Of a DNA stretch of 64,000 nt, positions 18,322-26,979 are shown piece by piece. The notes under the pieces were generated by a model. That model saw nothing but the letters and a program-made list of their open reading frames with translations. It was not told the DNA's origin and made no database searches. The position numbers were made by a program, and so were the translations under genes. Position 1 is the first letter of the stretch. Each line of letters begins with the position of its first letter. This DNA is from Clostridia bacterium (GTDB lineage Bacteria; Bacillota; Clostridia; Oscillospirales; Acutalibacteraceae): positions 112,095 through 176,094 of the forward strand of contig JAFTUG010000007.1 in assembly GCA_017466365.1 (NCBI GenBank). Reading direction: 5' to 3'.

Positions 18322-19053
18322 TCACTTTAAAACCGCCCATTTCCCGACAATCTCAAATCCGATTTTTCCGTAAAAAGCGGTCAGACTGTCATTCCTGCAA
18401 AAAAGAAAAACTTCCTTATCTGTTTTTTTCTTTGCAATTTCACTCACTATTGCGGAGGCATATCCTCTGCCCCTCGCTTCGGGAGAGGTCGCAACCGCAC
18501 CGAGCAAAACACTTTTTTCGCCCTCAAAAAGAGCAAACGCACAAGCACACAATTCACCGTTTTCCTCGGCGGCAAGCATTGATGCCGTGCCTTTATTCAG
18601 CCTTATGCAGACATCAGAAAGAAACGCACCGTAATCTCCGAGCTCAAAGCCGCAATTGCAAAGCAAATCATAGACCTTACGCTTATCATAATCATTGACT
18701 GTGCTTATTTTTTCGGCATCGTTTACACCTGAAAACCTAACCGTAAACGAGGTATCCGACGACTCAAATCCCAGCTTTTGCATATCTTCATATGAGCAGG
18801 TCAGACTTTGAAAGCCGACGGCATTGATAAAATGCAGAATCTCCTCATAATCTGCATTTTTGTTGGTGCAAACGGTCATGTTTCCGTCAATTCTGCTTAT
18901 TGCGGCCGAGGGAATGCCATCTGTATCCTGCACCCAAAAAAGAGCAAAATCATAGTCTGCACCGTAGGTTTTAAACAATGCGGTTATCCTTGCCGAATAA
19001 GGGTCGGCAGGCAAAAAACAAAGCTGCTCATAATTCTTGCAAAGACTTATCAT
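18322..19053 (-). CDS. GNAT-family N-acetyltransferase
   Basis: The 243-residue protein has its GNAT core in the C-terminal half. SVLLGAVATSPEARGRGYASAIVSEIAKK is the acetyl-CoA-binding motif A (R/Q-x-x-G-x-G/A form). It is followed by VFLFCRNDSLTAFYGKIGFEIVGKWA, the motif B and closing strand. The N-terminal half (residues 1-120) is a degenerate GNAT-like or substrate domain. The acceptor is unknown. The ATG overlaps the stop of the upstream M42 gene, and 19 bases separate its end from the YhhN start. Confidence 0.8.
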   Translation of the reverse strand: MISLCKNYEQLCFLPADPYSARITALFKTYGADYDFALFWVQDTDGIPSAAISRIDGNMTVCTNKNADYEEILHFINAVGFQSLTCSYEDMQKLGFESSDTSFTVRFSGVNDAEKISTVNDYDKRKVYDLLCNCGFELGDYGAFLSDVCIRLNKGTASMLAAEENGELCACAFALFEGEKSVLLGAVATSPEARGRGYASAIVSEIAKKKTDKEVFLFCRNDSLTAFYGKIGFEIVGKWAVLK

Positions 19054-20066
19054 TTTGCAAATTCCTCCGCAAGGGCTTTTACAAGCTGCAGAGTTGCTTC
19101 GGCATCGTTATATTTAATCACGCACGAAGGAGAATGAAGATATCTGCACGGAATCGATACCGTCAGCACCTTAACGCCTCCTCTGCTTTTATGAATTGCA
19201 CCCGAATCGTTGCCGCCTGCAACCATGGTTTTCGGCTGGCATGCAATACCCTCTTTTGCGGCAATTTCAAACGCCTTATCATAAAGCTCCTTGCTGTAAA
19301 GTGTGCTTCTGTCCATGAAAGAAACCGTGCCGCCATTACCGCAAATGCAGACTCTTTTTTCGTCTTTTACGCCCGAAATATCGGCGGCGGTTGTTGTTTC
19401 AACGGCAATTGCATAATCGGGAGCAATGGTGAAAGCGGCTGTCTGTGCGCCTCTTGTTCCGATTTCCTCCTGAACGCTGAATGAAAACCACATATCGTAT
19501 TCAAGCTCGCTCTTAATCATTTCAATCAGCACGGCACAGCCTGCTCTGTCGTCAAGAGCTTTTGACTTTATAAAACCGTCACCGAATTCAACGAAGTCGC
19601 TTTCAAACCATATCGAATCGCCGAGACGTACGTATTCCATAGCCTCTTCCTTTGATTTTGCACCAATATCAATATAAAGGTCATCCGCCTTTGGTATATC
19701 GGCTTCGGCACTTTTTTCAACAAGATGAACAGGTTTTATGCCTATAACGCCGTTCACCGCTTTATCGCCGACTTTAACCGTTCTGCCGAGAATAACACGG
19801 CTGTCTATTCCGCCAACCTTCGTAAAGCGAAGAAAGCCATCGGAGGTTATTGCAGTAACGATAAGACCAACCTCATCCATATGAGCATCAAGCATAACTT
19901 TGTTTACGGCAGGGTTCCTGCCTTTTTTGAAAACAAGAAGATTGCCGAGCGGGTCAATGCTGTATTCGGCACAATCCTTTATCTGTTCGATTATATAATC
20001 ACGAACAGCATTTTCTCTGCCCGAAATACCCGAAAGAAGGCAGAGTTCTTTAATCATTTCAAGCAT
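19050..20066 (-). CDS. M42-family metallo-aminopeptidase, copy 2
   Basis: The 338-residue cytoplasmic zinc/cobalt peptidase has motifs LDAHMDEVGL, KALDDRAGCAVL, QEEIGTRGAQ (catalytic and metal Glu), AVETTTA, and a terminal CRYLHSPS supplying the last His. M42 enzymes form large tetrahedral aminopeptidase complexes, and related members act on cellulose-derived substrates. The ATG at 20066 follows GGGGAG and overlaps the upstream M42 gene; the longer ORF start at 20144 lies inside that gene and is not used. Confidence 0.9.
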   Translation of the reverse strand: MLEMIKELCLLSGISGRENAVRDYIIEQIKDCAEYSIDPLGNLLVFKKGRNPAVNKVMLDAHMDEVGLIVTAITSDGFLRFTKVGGIDSRVILGRTVKVGDKAVNGVIGIKPVHLVEKSAEADIPKADDLYIDIGAKSKEEAMEYVRLGDSIWFESDFVEFGDGFIKSKALDDRAGCAVLIEMIKSELEYDMWFSFSVQEEIGTRGAQTAAFTIAPDYAIAVETTTAADISGVKDEKRVCICGNGGTVSFMDRSTLYSKELYDKAFEIAAKEGIACQPKTMVAGGNDSGAIHKSRGGVKVLTVSIPCRYLHSPSCVIKYNDAEATLQLVKALAEEFAK

Positions 20067-21087
20067 TCTGCTCTCCCCTTTCGATGATATATTCCGCCAT
20101 GAGCTTTGCTGTGTTTTCAATATCTTCAAGATCGCAGACCTCAACAGCAGTATGCATGTTTCTCAAAGGAATCGAGAGAAGTGCCGTTCTAACACCCTTA
20201 CCCGCAACCTGAATTTCATCGCAGTTTGTTCCGGTATTTCTACCCATAACCTCAACCTGATTGGGAATATTGTTTTTCTCTGCGATTTCGGAAAGCCTTC
20301 TGCTCATATTATAGTCAAGAGAAGGTCCGTAGCCTATCATTGTACCGGCGCCGAGGGCAGCATATTTTTCGCTGCTGATACCCGGTGCAGCAGCAAAGCT
20401 AACGTCAACGGCAATTGCCTCATCAGCCTGTGCAGTAAATGCACCCGTCTGCGCACCGCTTCCGCCCGTTTCCTCCTGAACTGAAAAAAGCACACTTATT
20501 TTACAGCTGTGATTTTTGCCTTCAAGCATTTCAAGGCAGCGGAGAATTGCTGCAATTCCCGCTCTGTCATCAATCGACGGAGAAGAAATTCTGTCACCCA
20601 GAAGCTTTGTATATGAACCGATGAAGGTTATTCTGTCACCAAGTGAAACAAGCTTTTTTGCCTCTTCGGCATTCATACCGATATCGACTGCAATATCGTC
20701 AAAACCCTTTGCCTTATCGGCATCCTCGGGTTTTGAAAGATGGGGAGGTGTTGAGGTTATAACGCCGTACACGGGCTTTTTGCCGTGAACCGTAACCTCT
20801 GACGCGGCAAGCACACGGATATCCGCACCGCCGCATTTTGTAACCTTGAGAAAGCCGTCTTCATCTATTGCCGTAACAACAAGACCGATCTGGTCAAGGT
20901 GAGCATCAAGAAGAATATGGGTTTCGCCATCGCCCGTTGTTCCCGTTACGCTGCCGAGAACATCGGTTTTTACGGGCATATATTTTTCAAGCATTTCAGC
21001 AGCAACCTTTGCCGCTTCATTTTCTGCGCCCGAAACACCCTTTGCGGAGCAAAGCTTTTCAAGCAAAGCCGACACTTCGGAATACAT
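20059..21087 (-). CDS. M42-family metallo-aminopeptidase, copy 1
   Basis: The 342-residue paralogue of the next gene downstream has LDAHLDQIGL, PSIDDRAGIAAIL, QEETGGSGAQ, AVDVSFA and a terminal RNMHTAVEV with the last His ligand. The two M42 genes share only moderate similarity, so they may form a mixed complex or have different specificities. Start choice is uncertain: I used the ATG at 21087 (MYSEVSALLEKL), since family members begin near there; ATG at 21108 is possible but has no ribosome site. Confidence 0.88.
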   Translation of the reverse strand: MYSEVSALLEKLCSAKGVSGAENEAAKVAAEMLEKYMPVKTDVLGSVTGTTGDGETHILLDAHLDQIGLVVTAIDEDGFLKVTKCGGADIRVLAASEVTVHGKKPVYGVITSTPPHLSKPEDADKAKGFDDIAVDIGMNAEEAKKLVSLGDRITFIGSYTKLLGDRISSPSIDDRAGIAAILRCLEMLEGKNHSCKISVLFSVQEETGGSGAQTGAFTAQADEAIAVDVSFAAAPGISSEKYAALGAGTMIGYGPSLDYNMSRRLSEIAEKNNIPNQVEVMGRNTGTNCDEIQVAGKGVRTALLSIPLRNMHTAVEVCDLEDIENTAKLMAEYIIERGEQNA

Positions 21088-21115
21088 TATCAAAATCAAC
21101 CTTTCCATGTAAATC

Positions 21116-21143
21116 AAGGTTGACCCCGAAAGGAGCCAACCTT
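21116..21143 (-). terminator. Hairpin downstream of galK
   Basis: AAGGTTG (21116-21122) pairs with CAACCTT (21137-21143) and the stem extends through CCCC/GGAG bases. There is no long T run, so it may be a weak terminator or an RNA-stabilising hairpin between galK and the M42 genes. Confidence 0.55.
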
Positions 21144-21148
21144 GTTTA

Positions 21149-22429
21149 TCAGATTACTTTTACGCCGCCCTCGGGACGGATATTGAGAACATAGCAGGAT
21201 TTTTCACCGAACACTGCACAGATTCTTGATTTGAATTCATCAAGAAGATCTACAGGAACAAATGCCTGAATTGTACCTGCAAAGCCTCCGCCGTGAACTC
21301 TCCATGCGCCCTTGCCGTTAAGAACATCCTGACAGATTGCAAGGGCAACACTGACGGGCTGATTTGAAGGAGCTTTGCATGTATAGATATTTTGATTATA
21401 CATATAGGATGAGAAGCCGCTTTCAATAACAAGTGCCTTGAATTCTTCAAAATCACCTGCTTTCAGAGCCTTTGACTGCTTTTCAACTCTGATATTTTCG
21501 TTATAGAAGTGCATTGCACGCAGAACAGCTCTGTCACCCGCCACATCACGGATAACGGAAATATTCTTTTCAAATTCGGCTCTGTCAACATCACGAAGAA
21601 CTTTCTTACCGAATTTTGCGGCAACAGCCTCCATTTCGCCTCTTACTGCTGCATATTCGTCCGTAAGGTCGGAATGGTCTCCGCCGGTATCAACAATGCA
21701 AAGCGCATGACCGCATGCACCGAAATCAAAATCAAGCTTTTCAATAACGGGCTTTGAGGGGTCTTTGAAATCAATCATAACAAATCCGCCTACAGAACAA
21801 GCCATCTGATCCATAAGTCCGCAAGGCTTTCCGAAATATTCGTTTTCGGCAAACTGGGCTATCTGTGCAATTTCAACCGCACTTACCTTGCCATCATTAT
21901 AAAGATGGTTAAGGATTGTACCTATAAGAACCTCAAACGCAGCCGAAGAAGAAAGACCCGAACCCGAAAGAACATCGGATGCCGTTGCTGCATCAAATCC
22001 GCCGATAGCGTAGCCTCTGTTTTTAAATGCGGCGCATACGCCTCTGATAAGAGCTTCGGATTTGCCTCTTTCGGAGGGAATTACACCGAGCTCTGCAAGG
22101 TCAACCGCATCGATTTTATAGCCTTCGGATTTAACTCTTACAATGTTATCGCTGTTTTTTGACACAACGGCCACTGCATCAAGATTGACGCTTGCTGCAA
22201 GAACACAGCCGTGATTATGGTCGGTATGGTTTCCGCAAACCTCGGTTCTGCCGGGTGCGCTGAAAACCTCAACCTCCCTGCCGTTGCCGAAGAATTCTTC
22301 AAACTTTGTTGCAATTTTTGTGTATCTTTCTTTCTGTGAGGCAATATCCTCTTTTTTATAATTCTTTGCAAAAGCGGCATCATATGCGGCAGTTGCAAGT
22401 TTTTCTTTAAGCTCTGCAATTTTAATCAT
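21149..22429 (-). CDS. galK: Galactokinase
   Basis: The 426-residue GHMP kinase phosphorylates galactose at C1 with ATP in the Leloir pathway. The galactokinase signature reads GRTEVCGNHTDHNHGCVLA near residue 60; motif 2 is SGSGLSSSAAFE; motif 3 near the C-terminus is GGGFAGTIQAF. The Asp/Arg catalytic region is CGNHTDHNHG and VDTGGDHSDL. I use the ATG at 22429, because AAAGGA is placed correctly for it; a TTG nine bases upstream is too close. It overlaps the preceding membrane-protein gene by eight bases. No galT or galE is adjacent. Confidence 0.93.
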   Translation of the reverse strand: MIKIAELKEKLATAAYDAAFAKNYKKEDIASQKERYTKIATKFEEFFGNGREVEVFSAPGRTEVCGNHTDHNHGCVLAASVNLDAVAVVSKNSDNIVRVKSEGYKIDAVDLAELGVIPSERGKSEALIRGVCAAFKNRGYAIGGFDAATASDVLSGSGLSSSAAFEVLIGTILNHLYNDGKVSAVEIAQIAQFAENEYFGKPCGLMDQMACSVGGFVMIDFKDPSKPVIEKLDFDFGACGHALCIVDTGGDHSDLTDEYAAVRGEMEAVAAKFGKKVLRDVDRAEFEKNISVIRDVAGDRAVLRAMHFYNENIRVEKQSKALKAGDFEEFKALVIESGFSSYMYNQNIYTCKAPSNQPVSVALAICQDVLNGKGAWRVHGGGFAGTIQAFVPVDLLDEFKSRICAVFGEKSCYVLNIRPEGGVKVI

Positions 22430-23216
22430 TATTTGCAATTCCTTTCTTTTGTATTTTGTTTATTTTCTTTTTGTTTGCATATTCAATTATTTTTTCAACC
22501 GATGTCCATATGCCGTTAACCGAAAGCAGAGATAATCCCGAGAAGAATAGAAGCAGCATTATCGGCACAAGGAAACCAGCAGAAAGCGGGTCATAAAGAT
22601 TGCGTCCCACTAATGTGAAAGATATAAGCTTCGGCATGAATCCGATTACGGAAAGAAGAACAAATTTTCCGTAGCCGAATTCAAACGAGCCGTAAATTCC
22701 CGATATGCTGTTTATCGGCATTGCGGGAATAAGTCTCAATGCTATTAAAAGTGCGGGGTTTCCCCTTCCGTCCTGCTGAATAACTCTTCGCAGAACATCG
22801 GTTTTTGAAATCAGCCGCCATGCACCGCCTGCACCGAAACGCCTGCCCCAAAAATAACGTATGGTAATAAGAATAACAAATCCCAGAATATTAACGGGGA
22901 TTGCATAATATATAGGCAAAACGATTCCCGATAAAAAGCATACCGTGGAGGTTGCGTAAATCGGAAAAAAGCTCTTTACTGCAAAGAGCAGCATTACTGC
23001 AATAAAAAACTGCCATTCTATATCAATATGCGCAATATATTCTTCAAGCTTTACGAGGTTCTGCTTTGTTACGGCATACCAGCGCCACAATTCGTCATAC
23101 TGAAGCGAAAACAAAAGCACGGCAACCGCCAAAGACAGAGCTATTAATATCAACCCGCTGAAAAGCAGAAGTTTTTTTTGCTTTTTTCTTTTTTTCAAAA
23201 GCTCACCGCATTCCAA
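22422..23216 (-). CDS. TVP38/TMEM64-family (VTT domain) membrane protein
   Basis: The 264-residue protein has about five to six helices. The VTT (SNARE-associated Golgi) domain is seen in FFPIYATSTVCFLSGIVLP, RYFWGRRFG, and LIALRLIPAMPINSISGIYGSFEFGYGKFVLLSVIGFMPKLI. In bacteria these DedA-superfamily proteins are linked to lipid-carrier recycling or lipid scrambling. A lysine/arginine-rich stretch precedes the first helix. The start is uncertain: the TTG at 23216 has no clear ribosome site and lies only about ten bases from the predicted transcription start, so a downstream start is possible. Confidence 0.8.
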   Translation of the reverse strand: MECGELLKKRKKQKKLLLFSGLILIALSLAVAVLLFSLQYDELWRWYAVTKQNLVKLEEYIAHIDIEWQFFIAVMLLFAVKSFFPIYATSTVCFLSGIVLPIYYAIPVNILGFVILITIRYFWGRRFGAGGAWRLISKTDVLRRVIQQDGRGNPALLIALRLIPAMPINSISGIYGSFEFGYGKFVLLSVIGFMPKLISFTLVGRNLYDPLSAGFLVPIMLLLFFSGLSLLSVNGIWTSVEKIIEYANKKKINKIQKKGIANND

Positions 23217-23232
23217 CTTATTCTAACAATTT

Positions 23233-23261
23233 ATTTTATAATATTATTGCATTTCGGTCAA
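23233..23261 (-). promoter_or_regulatory. Promoter for the VTT protein-galK unit
   Basis: On the minus strand TTGACC (23261-23256) and TAAAAT (23238-23233) have a 17-base spacer just upstream of the VTT gene. Confidence 0.6.
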
Positions 23262-23356
23262 TAACAAAAACAAATATTTTGGTATTTTATTTTACGCAAT
23301 TTATGATATAATTGATTTGTATAATTGATTTTTTGCGAAACAAGGAGAATTGTTTT

Positions 23357-24304
23357 ATGAAAATATGTGTTCTTGACGGTTTTACAACAAATCCCGGAGA
23401 CCTTTCATGGGATTGGCTTTACGGCTGCGGCGAATGCACGGTATATGACCGTACCCCTGCAGAACTTATTGCCGAAAGATGCGAAGGCTGCGATATAATC
23501 ATCACCAACAAAACACCGCTTCGCAGAGAGTTGCTTGAAACACTTACCGAGCTGAAATATGTGGGACTTTTAAGTACGGGCTATAACATAGTTGACTGGG
23601 AATATTGCAAAGAAAAAGGTATTCCCGTTTGCAACATTCCCTCTTACAGCACTTCGGCAGTTGCCCAGCTCGTTTTTGCGCTTATACTTGAACATACGAA
23701 TTCTGTTTCCGTTCACAGTGATTCGGTACACGGCGGCGAGTGGTCATCATGCAAAGATTTCTGCTATTGGAAAACACCTCTTACGGAGCTTGACGGCAAA
23801 ACCCTCGGAATTATCGGCTTCGGAAAAATAGGAAAAGCTGTCGCCAAAATTGCCTCAGCATTCGGCATGAAGGTTATTGCCTGCACCAATCACCCCGCAC
23901 CCTTTGAAAACGTTGATTTTACAAGCATTGACGAGCTTCTTGCAAAGAGCGATTTCGTAAGCATTCATTGCCCTCTCACCCCTTTAACAGAGGGCATGGT
24001 AAATGCCGAATTTCTTTCAAAAATGAAGAAAACCGCTGTTCTCATCAACACCTCAAGAGGTCAGGTTGTTGACGAAAACGCCCTTGCCGCCTCGCTCAAA
24101 AACGGCGATATCGCAGGTGCGGGGCTTGACGTTCTTTGGTCAGAGCCGCCTTCGGCAGACTGCCCCCTTCTGGGAATAAAAAACTGCTTTATTACTCCGC
24201 ATATTGCATGGGCAGGCTTTGAAACCCGCGAAAGACTTATGAAAATATGCAAAGAAAACGTTTTGGCATATTTAAGCGGTTCTCCCTTTAATTTAGTTTA
24301 TTAA
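23357..24304 (+). CDS. D-isomer-specific 2-hydroxyacid dehydrogenase
   Basis: The 315-residue NAD(P)-dependent enzyme reduces 2-keto acids such as hydroxypyruvate, glyoxylate or pyruvate. The nucleotide loop is GIIGFGKIGKAVA (about residues 149-161). The catalytic Arg lies in INTSRGQVVDE, the Glu in GLDVLWSEPP and the His in FITPHIAWAG. It is closest in pattern to glycerate dehydrogenases. The ATG at 23357 follows AAGGAG; 15 codons of upstream open frame are not part of the gene. A promoter for the next cluster lies just after it, so it is probably a separate unit. Confidence 0.9.
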   Translation: MKICVLDGFTTNPGDLSWDWLYGCGECTVYDRTPAELIAERCEGCDIIITNKTPLRRELLETLTELKYVGLLSTGYNIVDWEYCKEKGIPVCNIPSYSTSAVAQLVFALILEHTNSVSVHSDSVHGGEWSSCKDFCYWKTPLTELDGKTLGIIGFGKIGKAVAKIASAFGMKVIACTNHPAPFENVDFTSIDELLAKSDFVSIHCPLTPLTEGMVNAEFLSKMKKTAVLINTSRGQVVDENALAASLKNGDIAGAGLDVLWSEPPSADCPLLGIKNCFITPHIAWAGFETRERLMKICKENVLAYLSGSPFNLVY

Positions 24305-24308
24305 GCTA

Positions 24309-24337
24309 TTGATATAATAATATTATTATGTTATAAT
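24309..24337 (+). promoter_or_regulatory. Promoter of the radical SAM cluster, first unit
   Basis: TTGATA (24309-24314) and TATAAT (24332-24337) have a 17-base spacer. The leader to the ATG at 24368 is only about 23 bases and is dominated by an AAAGGAGG ribosome site. There is no room for a cobalamin riboswitch. Confidence 0.75.
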
Positions 24338-24367
24338 ATAGTGTATTTCTGCAAAGGAGGTTGAAAA

Positions 24368-25348
24368 ATGATAATTTCCCAAACGCCGGTAAGAATGTCG
24401 TTCTTCGGCGGTGGAACGGATTTTCCCGAATTTTTCAATGAACATTCGGGCGCCGTTATCTCAACAACCTTCAATAAATACTGCCATGTTATCGTAAGAC
24501 CCATGCCCGAAAAGCTTTTTGAATACAAAACAAAGCTTATTTATGCACAGACCGAAGAAGTAAGCTCCGTTGATGAAATAAAGCATCCCGCAATCAGAAA
24601 TGCAATGAAATGGCTCGGTCTTGAACGTATATTTCTCAACTACGATGCAGATATTCCCGCCAAAACAGGTTTGGGAACAAGCAGCGCTTTTTCAGTCGGC
24701 ATGCTAAATGCATTCTATACAATGCAGGGCATTGCCAAAACGAAGCGAGAGCTTGCGGATGATGCCATATATCTTGAACGCACTCTCTGCAGCGAGGAAG
24801 GCGGTATTCAGGACCAGATTGCGGCGGCATTCGGCGGCTTTAACCGAATTGATTTCAGTTCCGACGGATACACCGTTACACCGCTGAACATAGCCCCCGA
24901 AAGAAAGCAGCTTTTAAACGATAATCTCATGGTTTTCTTCACAGGGCTTTCCCGTTACTCATTTCAGGTGCAGAAAGCAACCAAAAGCATGCTCGGCAAA
25001 CGCACACATGAGCTGCTCGAAATTCTGCACATGGTTGATGATGCCGAAAAAATTCTTGTTGAACCTGACCGTTCTCTTGACGATTTCGGACTGATGCTCA
25101 ACGAAACATGGAAGCTTAAAAGAAGTATAAGCAGCGAAATTTCCAACACCATGATTGACGATATATACCGCAAGGCTCTCCTCTCGGGAGCTCTCGGAGG
25201 AAAATTGCTCGGAGCAGGCGGCGGAGGCTGCCTCCTGTTCTATGTTCCGAAAGAGAAGCAGGCTTCCGTACGTTCGGCTCTTTCAGACCTGCATGAGGTA
25301 GAATTTAAGTTTGAAAACGAAGGAACAAAGATAATTTGTAACTACTGA
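24368..25348 (+). CDS. hddA: D-glycero-alpha-D-manno-heptose 7-phosphate kinase-like GHMP kinase
   Basis: The 326-residue GHMP kinase has the HddA pattern: TPVRMSFFGGGTDFPEFF at the start, KTGLGTSSAFSVGMLNAF as the ATP-binding motif near residue 100, EGGIQDQIAAAFGG, and GGKLLGAGGGGCLLFY near the end. HddA phosphorylates heptose 7-phosphate at C1 in the alpha configuration, which leads to GDP-activated D-glycero-D-manno-heptose. It is the first gene after the cluster promoter with a perfect AAAGGAGG site. A fucokinase-like role is the main alternative; the nucleotidyltransferase/GmhB fusion two genes on favours heptose. Confidence 0.85.
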   Translation: MIISQTPVRMSFFGGGTDFPEFFNEHSGAVISTTFNKYCHVIVRPMPEKLFEYKTKLIYAQTEEVSSVDEIKHPAIRNAMKWLGLERIFLNYDADIPAKTGLGTSSAFSVGMLNAFYTMQGIAKTKRELADDAIYLERTLCSEEGGIQDQIAAAFGGFNRIDFSSDGYTVTPLNIAPERKQLLNDNLMVFFTGLSRYSFQVQKATKSMLGKRTHELLEILHMVDDAEKILVEPDRSLDDFGLMLNETWKLKRSISSEISNTMIDDIYRKALLSGALGGKLLGAGGGGCLLFYVPKEKQASVRSALSDLHEVEFKFENEGTKIICNY

Positions 25349-25359
25349 CGAGGTACATA

Positions 25360-25725
25360 ATGATAAAGATTATAAAACCCGATTTTATTTTTGAAGATGA
25401 ACGAGGCTCGCTTATTCAGCTTGTTCACGAGGGATATAAGCAGATAAACGTTGTAGAATCAAAAGCAGGCTTTGAGCGCGGAAATCATTATCACCGACTT
25501 AACCGTGAGGGTTTTTATGTTGTGAAAGGCTCTTTTACTCTCGAAGCAAAGCTTGACGGCAAAAAAGAGACCTATGATTTCAAAAAAGGTGATATGTTTA
25601 TCATTGAGCCGAATGTAATTCATCGTTTTATTTATCACGAGGATTCCGTGCTTGTTGCCTTTTATGATAACGGTGTTGAGTTGCCTGACGGCACAAAGGA
25701 TATAATTGCGGAGGCAGAGGCATAA
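25360..25725 (+). CDS. Small cupin protein of sugar-nucleotide type (WxcM/FdtA-like)
   Basis: The 121-residue single-domain cupin has the metal-binding pattern GNHYHRLNREGFYVVKGSF and a second motif VIHRFIYHE. The DERGSLIQLVHE start resembles WxcM/FdtA-type sugar-nucleotide isomerases and dTDP-sugar epimerases. It could isomerise or epimerise a GDP-heptose intermediate. It lies 11 bases after hddA, and its stop overlaps the start of the next gene (TAATG), so it is translated with the heptose genes. The reaction cannot be assigned by eye. Confidence 0.7.
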   Translation: MIKIIKPDFIFEDERGSLIQLVHEGYKQINVVESKAGFERGNHYHRLNREGFYVVKGSFTLEAKLDGKKETYDFKKGDMFIIEPNVIHRFIYHEDSVLVAFYDNGVELPDGTKDIIAEAEA

Positions 25726-26978
25726 TGGAAGCAATAATTCTCGCAGGAGGTCTTGGCACACGTCTTAAGCCCTGCGTTGAGAATCTGCCGAAGCCGCTCG
25801 CTCCGATTGACGGCAAACCTTTTCTCAATTACCTTCTTGATTATCTCTATGTAAACGGAGTTCACAGAGCGGTAATTTCAACAGGCTACAAGGCAGAAAC
25901 CATAGAAGAATATATCGGCAGGGCACACAGAGGAATGGTTGTTGACTACTGCAGAGAAGATACCCCTCTCGGCACCGGCGGAGCAATAAAAAAGGCTCTC
26001 GGAATGTGCAGAGAAAGCTGTGTTTGCGTTATAAACGGCGACACTTATTTTGATGTCAGCCTTCCCGAAATGAAAAGCTTTCACGATAATTCAGGATGCA
26101 AAATATCACTTGCCGCAAAATGGGTTGAAAATGCCGAAAACTCGGGATTCCTACGCCACGAAAACGGCAGACTCTGCGGTTTCCACGAAAAAGGAATTAT
26201 GTCGGCAGGTCTTATCAACGGCGGAATATATTTCATCGAAAAAGACGCTCTTGACGGCATAACCGAAGAAAAATTTTCACTTGAAAAGCAGATACTTGAA
26301 TCAGACTACTGCCCCGTTGCGGTTTATGAAAGCAACGGTTATTTTATAGATATCGGAATTCCCGAAAACTACAAAAAAGCAGAAAAGAATAAAGAAAAGC
26401 TTTTTTCAAAAAGAACACGCAAAGCTGTTTTTCTTGACCGTGACGGCACAATAAACCATGACACGGGTCATCTTTACCGCACGGAGGATTTTAAGTTTCT
26501 CGAAAATGCCGATAAAGCAATCGCAGAAATTAAAAGCAAGGGTTATCTTGCGATAATCATAACAAACCAGGCGGGAATTGCCAAAGGGCTTTACAAATCA
26601 GAGGATGTGGATATTCTCCACGCTCACATCGACTCTCTTCTTTTAAAAAACTTCGGAATTACGGCAGACGGTTATTATTACTGTCCGCACCACCCCGAAG
26701 CGGTGATTGAAGAATTAAAAAAAGAATGCCTTTGCCGCAAACCGAATGCAGGTCTTATTTTAAAAGCAGTTTCCGATTTTTCGGATATCGGAATTGAAAT
26801 CGACCTTAAAGGCTCATTTACGGCAGGAAACAAGCTGTCGGATGTTCTTGCGGGAATAAACGCCGGCACGGGTCAAAACATACTCATCGGGCAGGACGAG
26901 CCTGACACAGCCGATATTGCATCGGCTCATTACGAAAATCTTTATGATTTCTCTCAAAATTTAAAGCAGGTGTTATAG
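25725..26978 (+). CDS. Fused sugar-phosphate nucleotidyltransferase / HAD heptose-bisphosphate phosphatase (HddC-GmhB-like)
   Basis: The 417-residue protein joins two enzymes. Residues 1-225 are a nucleotidyltransferase with AIILAGGLGTRLKP, a LPKPLAPI segment and LGTGGAIKKAL. Residues 232-417 are a HAD phosphatase with Asp238/Asp240 in FLDRDGTINHD, IITNQAGIAKGLY, and the GmhB zinc-type cluster CPHHPEA...CLCRKPN. Together with HddA they would perform the last steps to GDP-D-glycero-alpha-D-manno-heptose: 7-phosphate removal and guanylyl transfer. The nucleotide (GDP rather than another) is inferred from the family. The isomerase GmhA is not in the cluster. Confidence 0.85.
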   Translation: MEAIILAGGLGTRLKPCVENLPKPLAPIDGKPFLNYLLDYLYVNGVHRAVISTGYKAETIEEYIGRAHRGMVVDYCREDTPLGTGGAIKKALGMCRESCVCVINGDTYFDVSLPEMKSFHDNSGCKISLAAKWVENAENSGFLRHENGRLCGFHEKGIMSAGLINGGIYFIEKDALDGITEEKFSLEKQILESDYCPVAVYESNGYFIDIGIPENYKKAEKNKEKLFSKRTRKAVFLDRDGTINHDTGHLYRTEDFKFLENADKAIAEIKSKGYLAIIITNQAGIAKGLYKSEDVDILHAHIDSLLLKNFGITADGYYYCPHHPEAVIEELKKECLCRKPNAGLILKAVSDFSDIGIEIDLKGSFTAGNKLSDVLAGINAGTGQNILIGQDEPDTADIASAHYENLYDFSQNLKQVL

Positions 26979-26979
26979 T

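Noticed and set aside
24305-24367. A cobalamin riboswitch for the radical SAM cluster
   Set aside because: The transcript leader is far too short and no B12-box-like sequence is visible.
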